Source: an uncultured SAR86 cluster bacterium (GTDB taxonomy: Bacteria > Pseudomonadota > Gammaproteobacteria > Magnimaribacterales > Magnimaribacteraceae). Taken from it: a DNA stretch of 33,367 bases. The position numbers were made by a program, and so were the translations under genes. This document shows positions 21,333 through 29,160 of the stretch, in pieces. The stretch lies in contig CACBBD010000011.1 of the NCBI GenBank assembly GCA_902537425.1, positions 1 through 33,367 on the forward strand. The letters run 5' to 3'. Positions within the stretch are counted from its first letter, which is position 1, and each line of letters opens with the position of its first letter. The notes beneath the pieces are model-generated. The model was not told where the DNA came from, searched no databases, and worked only from the letters and a program-made list of their open reading frames with translations.

Positions 21333-22892
21333 ATGACAGATATTTCATACACAAACGTCAATGATAATACCCCAGTCTTAGTCGGGAACAGCCAACTCAC
21401 TGACAAAAGAGGTATTAATGGTTTTAACTACTTAGAAATTCTTAAAGAAGTTTCTAAAAAAGCTATTCTGGATTGTGATGCTTCAATAAATCTCAATGAA
21501 CATATCGATACTGTGGCGGTGATTAGATTTGTAGCAGATACTCCTCATAGAGACTCTGCAACTTCTAACTTGTGGGGTTATCCAAATATGCCAAGAAGTT
21601 TATCCAATGCATTGAACATTCCTAACCAAAATGAAATCTATACAACAACAGGTGGTAACTCTCCTCAATTAGCGCTGAATGAAGTAGCAAATAGAATTAA
21701 AGATAATCAAATTGAATGTGCTTTGTTAGCAGGAGGCGAAGCTCTTGATACTTTTGTAGGTAGATTGAAGGAAGGATTGGAAGTAAATTGGGCAGATGAT
21801 CCAGGAGGGAGACCTGAATCAATAGGAAAGTCTTTAGATGGAACAAATGATCATGAGAAACTGCATGGGTTATTTGATCCTTCGTCTGTCTATCCACTTT
21901 TTGCTAATTCACTAAGAGGTGCGAATCGCCAAACTGTCGATGAACATATGCAAGATACAGGAATGCTCTTTGAAGAATTTTCACGAGTAGCTTCTAAAAA
22001 CGAATTTGCATGGTTCCCAATTCATCGATCTGCTCAAGAAATTGCTGAAGTAAAACCTGAAAATAGAATGATTGGCCTTCCGTACACCAAGTACATGAAT
22101 TCTATAATGCGAGTAAATCAATCTTGTGCAATGGTCATGATGTCTGCTAAGAAAGCTAGAGAACTGGGTGTTCCAGAATCTAAATGGATATTCATGTATT
22201 CAGGAGCATGTTTAAATGATATCTGGAATGTTTCTGATAGAGTTGATTATTATTCCTCACCTGCTATTAAAGCTTGTACTGATAGCGTCTTTGATCTAGC
22301 AAATATTTCAATTAATCAAGTAGACTTTATAGACCTATATTCTTGCTTTCCCTCTGCAGTACAGATTGCTATGAAAGAATTATCCTTGGAGGCTAATGAT
22401 CCAAGAGGCTTGACGGTTACCGGCGGACTTCCTTACTTCGGAGGTCCAGGAAATGCATATGTGATGAACTCAATTGCAACTTTGATGGACAAGTTGAGAG
22501 CAGAACCTGGCAAGTTTGGTTTAGCCACAGCAAATGGTTGGTATATAACAAAGCATGGTGCAGGTATATTCTCCTCAAAACCCTTTGAAGGCGAATGGAA
22601 TCAAGTTGCTGAAACTTCTCATATACAAAATGCGATTGATACAGCAGATAAGCCAAATTTTACAGAGACTCCTCAAGGAGATTGTTCTATAGAGACTTAT
22701 ACAATTACTCACTCACGAAATGGTCCAGATAAAGGTATTGTCATAGGTCGTCTAAAAGACGGAAAAAGATTTATTGCAAATACTGAAAGGGATACCTCTA
22801 CTTTGGAATACATGTGTCACGAAGAGATGCTAAATGCTCTCGGTACAGTTTCAAATGACGGAAAAAGAAATATTTTTAAGCCTAATTTATAA
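21333..22892 (+). CDS. Thiolase-superfamily protein annotated as acetyl-CoA acetyltransferase (SCP2-like), no nucleophilic cysteine
   Basis: 519 residues, longer than classic thiolases (about 390) because of a C-terminal extension from about 430. Readable marks are 'TPVLVGNSQ' at the start, 'ALLAGGEALDTF', 'MRVNQSCAMVMMSAKKARELGVP', 'VDFIDLYSCFPSAVQIAMKEL', 'GGLPYFGGPGNAYVMNSIATLM' and the His in 'NGWYITKHGAGIFS'. The usual N-terminal nucleophilic Cys position is occupied by 'TTTGGNSPQLAL' (about residues 104-114), so ordinary Claisen/thiolytic chemistry on an acyl-cysteine is unlikely; the same substitution is usual in this subfamily. It is followed 10 nt later by a malate dehydrogenase gene with a strong AAGGAG site. 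A role on acyl-CoA is probable, the exact reaction unknown. Confidence 0.82.
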   Translation: MTDISYTNVNDNTPVLVGNSQLTDKRGINGFNYLEILKEVSKKAILDCDASINLNEHIDTVAVIRFVADTPHRDSATSNLWGYPNMPRSLSNALNIPNQNEIYTTTGGNSPQLALNEVANRIKDNQIECALLAGGEALDTFVGRLKEGLEVNWADDPGGRPESIGKSLDGTNDHEKLHGLFDPSSVYPLFANSLRGANRQTVDEHMQDTGMLFEEFSRVASKNEFAWFPIHRSAQEIAEVKPENRMIGLPYTKYMNSIMRVNQSCAMVMMSAKKARELGVPESKWIFMYSGACLNDIWNVSDRVDYYSSPAIKACTDSVFDLANISINQVDFIDLYSCFPSAVQIAMKELSLEANDPRGLTVTGGLPYFGGPGNAYVMNSIATLMDKLRAEPGKFGLATANGWYITKHGAGIFSSKPFEGEWNQVAETSHIQNAIDTADKPNFTETPQGDCSIETYTITHSRNGPDKGIVIGRLKDGKRFIANTERDTSTLEYMCHEEMLNALGTVSNDGKRNIFKPNL

Positions 22893-22902
22893 GGAGAAAT
22901 AA

Positions 22903-23901
22903 ATGAAAGAAATTAATGTTGCAGTTACAGGCGGAGCAGGACAGATAGCTTATTCTCTCTTGCCCAGATTGATAAGTGGAGAAACTTTTGGGTCTGATAC
23001 AAAAGTAAATTTAAGGCTCATCGAAATACCTCAAGTTGTTGATAAGTTACAAGGCATAATTATGGAATTGATAGACTGTGGTTTTGAGCAAACAGGTGAG
23101 CTTATTGCTACTTCTGACATCAAAGAAGGAGTAAAAGATGCTGATTGGATTCTTTTGGTCGGGAGTATTCCAAGAGGGATTGTTATTGATGGGAAAAAAA
23201 TTGAAGAGAGAAGTGATCTTCTAAAAATAAATGGTGGAATCTTTACAGATCAAGGATCAGCCATAGGAGAACTAGCTAAGTCAGAAGCAAAAATATTAGT
23301 AGTAGGTAATCCAGCTAATACAAATGCACTTATTGGAATGCACTCAGCGAATAATTCTTCCCAGCAGTGGTTTGCTATGACTGCTCTTGATGCAAATAGA
23401 GCCAAAGCACAGCTAGCAGAGAAAGCAGCAGTAGAAATTTCATCTATAAAAAATATGATTATATGGGGTAATCATAGTCCTACCATGTATCCCGATCCTT
23501 ACAATGCAACTATTAATGGTGTAAGTGCTGCTGAAGTTATTAATGACAACCTATGGCTCAAAGATAGTTATTTACCTTTGGTTCAACAAAGGGGTAAGGC
23601 TGTAATAGATGCCAGAGGAGCATCATCTGCTGCTTCCGCAGCTAATGCTGCGATAGATACGGTTAAAGCGGTAATCAACCCTACCAAAGAAGGTGACTGT
23701 TTTAGCGCGGCAGTTGTTAGTGATGGAAGTTATGGAATTCCAGAGGGATTAATATTTGGATTTCCTCTAAGAACCAATTCTACTGGAAAAGTCGAGATAA
23801 TTCAGGGGATAGAGCTGAATGAGTTTGCTCAAACCAAGATAAAAGTCACTACCGAAGAATTAGAGTCTGAAAGAGAATCTGTTTCAGATCTAATAGACTA
23901 A
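22903..23901 (+). CDS. mdh: Malate dehydrogenase (NAD-dependent LDH/MDH superfamily) with extended active-site loop
   Basis: 332 residues. The NAD-binding 'VAVTGGAGQIAYSLLPRL' is followed by 'NPANTNAL', the Asp163...Arg166 pair in 'ALDANRAKAQLA' and the catalytic His191 in 'IWGNHSPTMYPD'. These place it in the bacterial/cytosolic malate dehydrogenase group. The substrate loop reads 'GSIPRGIVIDGKKIEERSDLL': Arg91 and Arg103 are 12 residues apart, against about 6 in the usual 'PRGPGMERKDLL' form, so the mobile loop is longer and differently charged. The gene lies 10 nt behind a thiolase-like gene with AAGGAG 6 nt before its ATG, and overlaps convergent lysS by 4 nt. Malate is the most likely substrate, but another 2-hydroxy acid is possible. 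Confidence 0.83.
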   Translation: MKEINVAVTGGAGQIAYSLLPRLISGETFGSDTKVNLRLIEIPQVVDKLQGIIMELIDCGFEQTGELIATSDIKEGVKDADWILLVGSIPRGIVIDGKKIEERSDLLKINGGIFTDQGSAIGELAKSEAKILVVGNPANTNALIGMHSANNSSQQWFAMTALDANRAKAQLAEKAAVEISSIKNMIIWGNHSPTMYPDPYNATINGVSAAEVINDNLWLKDSYLPLVQQRGKAVIDARGASSAASAANAAIDTVKAVINPTKEGDCFSAAVVSDGSYGIPEGLIFGFPLRTNSTGKVEIIQGIELNEFAQTKIKVTTEELESERESVSDLID

Positions 23902-25385
23902 TTTTTTGGCTTCATTTGCGGGAATAGGAGGACATCTCTGATGGATTGCGCACCTGTAAGTAACATCACCAATCTATCGATACCGATACCTACCCCTGCA
24001 CAGGGCGGTAAACCATACTCCAAAGCCTCAATATAGTCAGAATCAAATTCCATAGCCTCTTCGTCACCTGCTGATTTTTGAGATACCTGATCTTGAAAAC
24101 GTTCTGCCTGATCATCAGGATCATTCAGTTCCGAGAATCCATTAGCTATTTCCTTACCTCCAATAAATAACTCAAATCTATCTACTTCATCAGGGTTTTC
24201 ATCTGAAGCTCTTGATAGAGGCGATACCTCTTTGGGATATCCAGTAATGAATGTTGGGTTAATTAATTCTGATTCAACAAGCTCTTCAAATAATCCAAAT
24301 AAAATTTTACCATTTGAAAGATTTTCTATATCTTCAAATTTATATTTTTTTCCTAAATCCAGAAGGAAACCTCTATCATCAAATGAAATAGGATCGATAG
24401 AAAGTTTCTTAGAAACTATTTCTTTCAAACTAATTCTTTGAAATGGTTTAGAAAAATCATAGCTTATATTTTCAGTTTCCAATTTTGATGAGCCCAATAC
24501 TTCTTCAGAAACAAATTTAAAAAGTCTCTCTAAAAAATCCATTTGATTATTAAAATCAGCGAAAGCGGTATAGTACTCCAGCATTGTAAATTCAGGATTA
24601 TGTTTTGTAGATAGACCTTCATTCCTAAAATTTCTATTTATTTCAAAAACTTTTTCCATTCCTCCTACCACAAGTCTCTTCAAATATAATTCAGGTGCTA
24701 TACGCAAATAAAGATCCATATCCAATGCATTGTGATGAGTTGTAAATGGTTTAGCTGCTGCGCCACCTAGAATAGAGTGCATCATTGGAGTTTCTACCTC
24801 CAAATACTCATGACTTATAAAAAACTCCCTTATAGAGCTTATTATTTGACTCCTTTTCTTAAAAATTTCTAAGCTTTCTGAGTTTGTAATCAGATCTAAG
24901 TATCTTTTTCTATATCTTTGCTCTGTGTCAACTAATCCCGAATGTTTTTCAGGCAAAGGTCTTAAAGATTTAGTCAACATTTGTATTGAATCTGCATGAA
25001 CAGTCAATTCTCCTGTTTTTGTGAGGAATAATTTGCCCTTTATTCCTACGATATCTCCTAGGTCCCATGTTTTAAATTCATCATATTGACCTTCAGGAAT
25101 GTCATTTGATCGGATATAGGCTTGGATTTGTCCTTTCATATCTTGCAAAGTTATGAAACTAGCCTTACCCATAATCCTCTGCAGCATAATCCTGCCGGCA
25201 ATAGCAACCTCGTGAGATTGTTCTTCTAACTCTTCTTTAGATGTTCCGTCAAATTGAATTTTTAAATCTTGAGATAAAGAGTCTCTTCTAAAGGAATTTG
25301 TATAGGCAACTCCCCTCTTCCTTAGTGCATCGAGTTTTAATCTTCTCTGTTCAAGAAGCTCATTTTCCGTTAGTTTTTCTGTCAT
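23898..25385 (-). CDS. lysS: Lysyl-tRNA synthetase (class II)
   Basis: 495 residues, the normal length. An N-terminal OB-fold anticodon-binding domain (about 55-150, 'VAIAGRIMLQRIMGKASFITLQD') is followed by the class II catalytic core with motif 1 near 'SLEIFKKRSQIISSIREFF', motif 2 'FRNEGLSTKHNPEFTMLEYY' and motif 3 'GVGIGIDRLVMLLTG'. The 'DTEQRYRKRYLDLI' stretch is diagnostic for bacterial LysS. It charges tRNA-Lys in the cytosol. It follows prfB by 14 nt, the conserved prfB-lysS pairing of gammaproteobacteria, and its end overlaps the convergent mdh gene by 4 nt. Confidence 0.96.
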   Translation of the reverse strand: MTEKLTENELLEQRRLKLDALRKRGVAYTNSFRRDSLSQDLKIQFDGTSKEELEEQSHEVAIAGRIMLQRIMGKASFITLQDMKGQIQAYIRSNDIPEGQYDEFKTWDLGDIVGIKGKLFLTKTGELTVHADSIQMLTKSLRPLPEKHSGLVDTEQRYRKRYLDLITNSESLEIFKKRSQIISSIREFFISHEYLEVETPMMHSILGGAAAKPFTTHHNALDMDLYLRIAPELYLKRLVVGGMEKVFEINRNFRNEGLSTKHNPEFTMLEYYTAFADFNNQMDFLERLFKFVSEEVLGSSKLETENISYDFSKPFQRISLKEIVSKKLSIDPISFDDRGFLLDLGKKYKFEDIENLSNGKILFGLFEELVESELINPTFITGYPKEVSPLSRASDENPDEVDRFELFIGGKEIANGFSELNDPDDQAERFQDQVSQKSAGDEEAMEFDSDYIEALEYGLPPCAGVGIGIDRLVMLLTGAQSIRDVLLFPQMKPKN

Positions 25386-25399
25386 AGTTGATACTTTAA

Positions 25400-26498
25400 C
25401 TAAATATTTTCTTTTAAGCTTGCTTCGATGAAATAATCTAGCCCGCCATCAAGTACCGCTGAACAATTTGTAGTTTCTACGCCAGTTCTTAAATCTTTAA
25501 TTCTTGAGGAATCAAGTACGTACGATCGTATTTGACTGCCCCAACCAATATCAGCTTTTGACTCTTCTAGAGATTGTTTTTCTTCATTAATCTTATTCAT
25601 TTCTATCTCATATAGTTTTGCTCTAAGTTGGGCCATGGCTTTATCCTTATTCTGATGTTGAGATCTTTGTGACTGACATTGTGATACCACACCGGAAGGT
25701 TCATGAGTAATTCTTATAGCTGAGTCGGTTTTATTAACATGTTGCCCCCCTGCTCCGCTGGCTCTATAGGTATCAATCCTTAAATCAGCGGGATTTATTT
25801 CTATCTCAACTGTTTCATCAACCTCTGGTGAAATAAAAATAGATGCAAATGATGTGTGTCTTTTGCTTCCTGAATCAAATGGAGATTTTCTGACTAATCT
25901 ATGAACTCCCGTCTCTGTTCTCAACCATCCATATGCATAATCGCCATTAAATTTTATTGCCGCACTCTTTATACCGGCCACTTCACCAGGAGAAACTTCT
26001 ATTACTTCTGTTTCAAAACCTTTAGATTCACCCCATTTCAAATACATTCTCATGAGCATCTCTGCCCAGTCCTGTGCTTCCGTTCCGCCTGAACCTGATT
26101 GAATATCTAAATATGCATTATTCGGATCCATTTTATTTGAAAACATTCTTATAAACTCTAAATCACTTAATGCCAATTCATTATTCTCTATCTCTTTAGA
26201 AATCTCTTCGAGTGCAGATGAATCATCTTCTTCAATAGCGATTTCCGCTAACTCTATAGAATCTTTAATAGCAACATCTAGATTGTTGAACTTCACAAGT
26301 TCCTTTTCTAAATAGACCTTCTCCTTATTGATTTCTTGAGCTTTTTGAGGATCGTCCCATATTTTTGTATCACTCAATTTAAGGATTAATTCTTCAAGTT
26401 TTAGAGTCTTATTTTCAACGTCAAAGATACCCCCTTAGATCTTCTATTCTTTGAGAGTGATCTTTTAGCTCTTCATTAAGTGATGTAATTTCTGTCAT
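25400..26498 (-). CDS. prfB: Peptide chain release factor 2, expressed by programmed +1 frameshift
   Basis: The gene starts at an ATG at 26498 with 25 codons ('[20 protein letters not shown]...') and reaches an in-frame UGA at 26423-26421. After a +1 shift at CTT-T it continues '[12 protein letters not shown]...' to the stop at 25400, giving 365 residues, the same length as E. coli RF2. The shorter frame from a TTG at 26377 is only the downstream portion. The stop-codon-recognition tripeptide SPF is in '[15 protein letters not shown]', and the catalytic GGQ is in '[18 protein letters not shown]'. RF2 reads UAA and UGA, so UGA is a stop in this organism. It begins 3 nt after thrC ends and precedes lysS by 14 nt. 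recJ, which often lies just upstream of prfB in relatives, is absent. Confidence 0.96.
26420..26435 (-). promoter_or_regulatory. prfB: prfB programmed +1 frameshift site
   Basis: On the minus strand the sequence is AGGGGG-TAT-CTT-TGA-C: an internal Shine-Dalgarno-like AGGGGG, the slippery CTT and an in-frame TGA followed by C. This is identical in arrangement to the classical autoregulatory site of E. coli prfB. When RF2 is scarce the ribosome pauses at UGA, the tRNA slips from CUU to UUU, and full-length RF2 is made. The downstream +1 frame is open to the normal end, and the total length fits, so the assignment is secure. Confidence 0.96.
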
Positions 26499-26501
26499 GT
26501 A

Positions 26502-27890
26502 TTAAAGTGCTTTAGAGAGAACAAAACTTTTAATCTCTTCGTAATTTTCTCCCAAAATATTGAATTGCTCTTCCTGTTGAAATGTTTTTTCAACTTTTTT
26601 AGGAAGAGATGAATGATAGTCTGGAATGGCTTGCTCAATAGCCTCTGAAAATTTAGCAGGATGAGCAGTTCCCATTGTTATGACGGGTTCATTTGAAGGT
26701 GATATTTCATTACTCGCCCTAACCCCAGTGGCTGTATGTGGATCAATTAAGTAACCGATCTTTTGATATGTATTGATAATTTGCATGATTATCTCTTGAT
26801 CATTGCTGCAATGACTTTTAAAAAAATTAGAAACTGCATCTATCTTACTATCAGGAATATCAATACTTTTTTCCGGAAAGGCGCGCATATTTTTTGCAAG
26901 TAATGACGAATCGTTATCATATAAATTATAGAGTAGTCTTTCAAAATTACTGGCAACAGAAATATCCATACTAGGAGCAAGGGTCTGAACAACATTTGTT
27001 TTGGCATAGAGGTTGTTAGAAAAAGTTTGATGTAAAACATCGTTTTTATTGGTTGCTATGATAAGCCTTTTTATTGGCAATCCCATTTCTTTTGCAGTCC
27101 ATCCAGCATATGCATGACCAAAATTACCCGAAGGTATTGAAAAGGTCAGGTCTCCTTTTCCTTTTAGTCTTAAGTAAGACCAAAAGAAATATACTGATTG
27201 AGTCATACACCTTGCCCAATTTATAGAATTTGCAGCAATAAACCTTACTTTAGTATGTTTGAAATCCTCATCAAGAAACATTTTTTTGACGATGTTTTGG
27301 CAGCCATCGAAATCAGTTTCTATCGCTAGTGGGTAAACATTTTTAGATTGAGTTGTTGTCATTTGTTTCCTTTGAAACTCAGTTACCTTTTCATGCGGAT
27401 AAAGAATATAAACTTCAACATTTTCATGTCGCGCACAAGCAGAAATTGCTGCTGCTCCGGTATCTCCAGATGTAGCTCCAAGAACAACTATTTTTTCACC
27501 CTTCTCTTTTGCAAAGTGATTAAGTAAAGCTCCCAATAGCTGCATGGCAACATCCTTGAAAGCTAGTGTGGGACCATGAAATAATTCTAAGACCCAGTGA
27601 TTCTCTTCAATCTCCTTTAACTTAACAACATCTTCTTCATCAAAAGACGAGTATGCCTCCTCCAATAGTTTTAAAAAAATACTCTCGTCTATTTCACTTT
27701 CTACATAGGTATAAAGAATTTTTGAAGCTAATTCGTGGAAAGGAAGATTTGACCAACTTTCAATTTCTTCAATGGAGAATTTAGGGAATGTTTGAGGCAT
27801 ATAGAGGCCTCCGTCTGGGGCCAGTCCTCCCAATAGTACCTCTGAAAAAGGAACTATAGGGCTTTCTCCTCTTGTGCTGTTATATAGCAT
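26502..27890 (-). CDS. thrC: Threonine synthase
   Basis: 462 residues of the longer threonine synthase type (E. coli/pseudomonad group). 'MLYNSTRGESPIVPFSEVLLGGLAPDGGLYMPQ' is the classic start. The PLP lysine is in 'ELFHGPTLAFKDVAMQLLG', and the cofactor phosphate loop is 'LGATSGDTGAAAI'. It converts O-phosphohomoserine to threonine with release of phosphate. Its start lies 11 nt inside the end of hom, so hom and thrC are translationally coupled, as in Pseudomonas. thrB (homoserine kinase), needed for the step between, is not in the window. Confidence 0.95.
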   Translation of the reverse strand: MLYNSTRGESPIVPFSEVLLGGLAPDGGLYMPQTFPKFSIEEIESWSNLPFHELASKILYTYVESEIDESIFLKLLEEAYSSFDEEDVVKLKEIEENHWVLELFHGPTLAFKDVAMQLLGALLNHFAKEKGEKIVVLGATSGDTGAAAISACARHENVEVYILYPHEKVTEFQRKQMTTTQSKNVYPLAIETDFDGCQNIVKKMFLDEDFKHTKVRFIAANSINWARCMTQSVYFFWSYLRLKGKGDLTFSIPSGNFGHAYAGWTAKEMGLPIKRLIIATNKNDVLHQTFSNNLYAKTNVVQTLAPSMDISVASNFERLLYNLYDNDSSLLAKNMRAFPEKSIDIPDSKIDAVSNFFKSHCSNDQEIIMQIINTYQKIGYLIDPHTATGVRASNEISPSNEPVITMGTAHPAKFSEAIEQAIPDYHSSLPKKVEKTFQQEEQFNILGENYEEIKSFVLSKAL

Positions 27891-29160
27891 TATAGATTCT
27901 GAATTGTTTGACTGAGTCTGATGTCTCCTCCATTAATTCCAATTTGTTCTTTAATTGTATAGCTTCGATCTCTGTTAAGGGACCCGAAATTATAACTACT
28001 GGAACATATGTATTTTCTTTATTATTGGTTTTGGTTTCTTTCTGGATAAGAGCCTCAATACTAATTTGGCTATCCGCAAAAACTGAGGAAAGCTTAGCTA
28101 TAGCCCCGGCTTGATTAATGACATTTAAATTAAAATATCTTCCAAAGTTTTGATTATCTTCCTTAGCAAAATTATTTTTATCTCGCTTTTTATCAGATAC
28201 AGGCCATCCGCCATTCGAAAGGTCAACTAAATCAGCTATGACTGCAGATGCGGTAGGCTTAGGACCAGCACCAGGACCATAGTAAACAGTGGAGCCGATT
28301 TCCTCACAAAAAATCTCCAATGCATTCATTTGTTGTCCTACTTGAGAAAGTAACTGACCTTTAGGAACAAAGGTTGGAAATGCACTTACATTTACTTCAC
28401 CATCTGCTATAGACCCATAAGCTATATGTTTAACTGAATATTCCAACTCTTCTGCGTAAACAATATCTTCAGGAGACACATTTTCTATTCCTTCATAAGA
28501 TACAGAATTAAAATCATACAGAGTATTGAAAGCTAATGCAGACAGTATAGAAGCCTTTTGAGCTGCATCAGTTCCATCTATATCCATTGTTGGATCGGCT
28601 TCAGCAAGACCTAAGTCTTGCGCTTCTTTCAAAACATCCTTATAAGAAGATTGATTTTCTGACATTTTTGAAAGTATAAAATTCGTAGTACCATTCAATA
28701 TACCTGCAAACCAGTTTACTTTGTTCGCAACCAAACCTTCTCTTAGGGCTTTTATCACTGGTGTACCACCAGCAACTGAAGCTTCAAACCCAATCTGTAC
28801 TTTTTTTTCTTTTGCAAGCTCAAATAGTTCATCTCCATGAGTTGCAATTAAAGCCTTGTTGGCTGTCACTATATGTTTTCCGTTTTTAATAGCCTCTTCA
28901 ATCAAGTCTTTCGCTAAATCACATCCCCCTATCAACTCTACCAAAACATCTATCTTAGGGTTTTTAGCTACCTCCATAAGGTCAGTCACAACATCTAGGT
29001 CATAAGGAACGACTGATTTACCTTTACGAGCACCAACCTGAATGATTTCTATCCTTACTCCACCATTTTCCTCAACTATATCTTGAGAATTGGCGAGGTT
29101 CTCCAGTAATGCTCCACCCACATTTCCGACGCCACAAACGCCAATCTTTAACGTTTTCAT
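27880..29160 (-). CDS. hom: Homoserine dehydrogenase (monofunctional, with ACT domain)
   Basis: 426 residues. The N-terminal NAD(P)-binding 'IGVCGVGNVGGALLENL' is followed by the catalytic domain with 'IVTANKALIATHGDELF', 'FEASVAGGTPVIKALREGL', 'ILNGTTNFILSKM' and 'GLAEADPTMDIDGTDAAQK'. A C-terminal ACT domain (about 345-426, 'YFNLNVINQAGAIAKLSSVFADSQISIEALIQKE') normally gives feedback control by threonine. It reduces aspartate semialdehyde to homoserine. There is no fused aspartokinase. It shares one base with the upstream aminotransferase stop (TAATG) and overlaps thrC by 11 nt, so aminotransferase-hom-thrC are tightly coupled. Confidence 0.96.
   Translation of the reverse strand: MKTLKIGVCGVGNVGGALLENLANSQDIVEENGGVRIEIIQVGARKGKSVVPYDLDVVTDLMEVAKNPKIDVLVELIGGCDLAKDLIEEAIKNGKHIVTANKALIATHGDELFELAKEKKVQIGFEASVAGGTPVIKALREGLVANKVNWFAGILNGTTNFILSKMSENQSSYKDVLKEAQDLGLAEADPTMDIDGTDAAQKASILSALAFNTLYDFNSVSYEGIENVSPEDIVYAEELEYSVKHIAYGSIADGEVNVSAFPTFVPKGQLLSQVGQQMNALEIFCEEIGSTVYYGPGAGPKPTASAVIADLVDLSNGGWPVSDKKRDKNNFAKEDNQNFGRYFNLNVINQAGAIAKLSSVFADSQISIEALIQKETKTNNKENTYVPVVIISGPLTEIEAIQLKNKLELMEETSDSVKQFRIYNAI

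Noticed and set aside
26375-26377. TTG as the start of prfB
   Set aside because: An upstream ATG with 25 codons and a canonical frameshift site gives the full-length RF2 of 365 residues.
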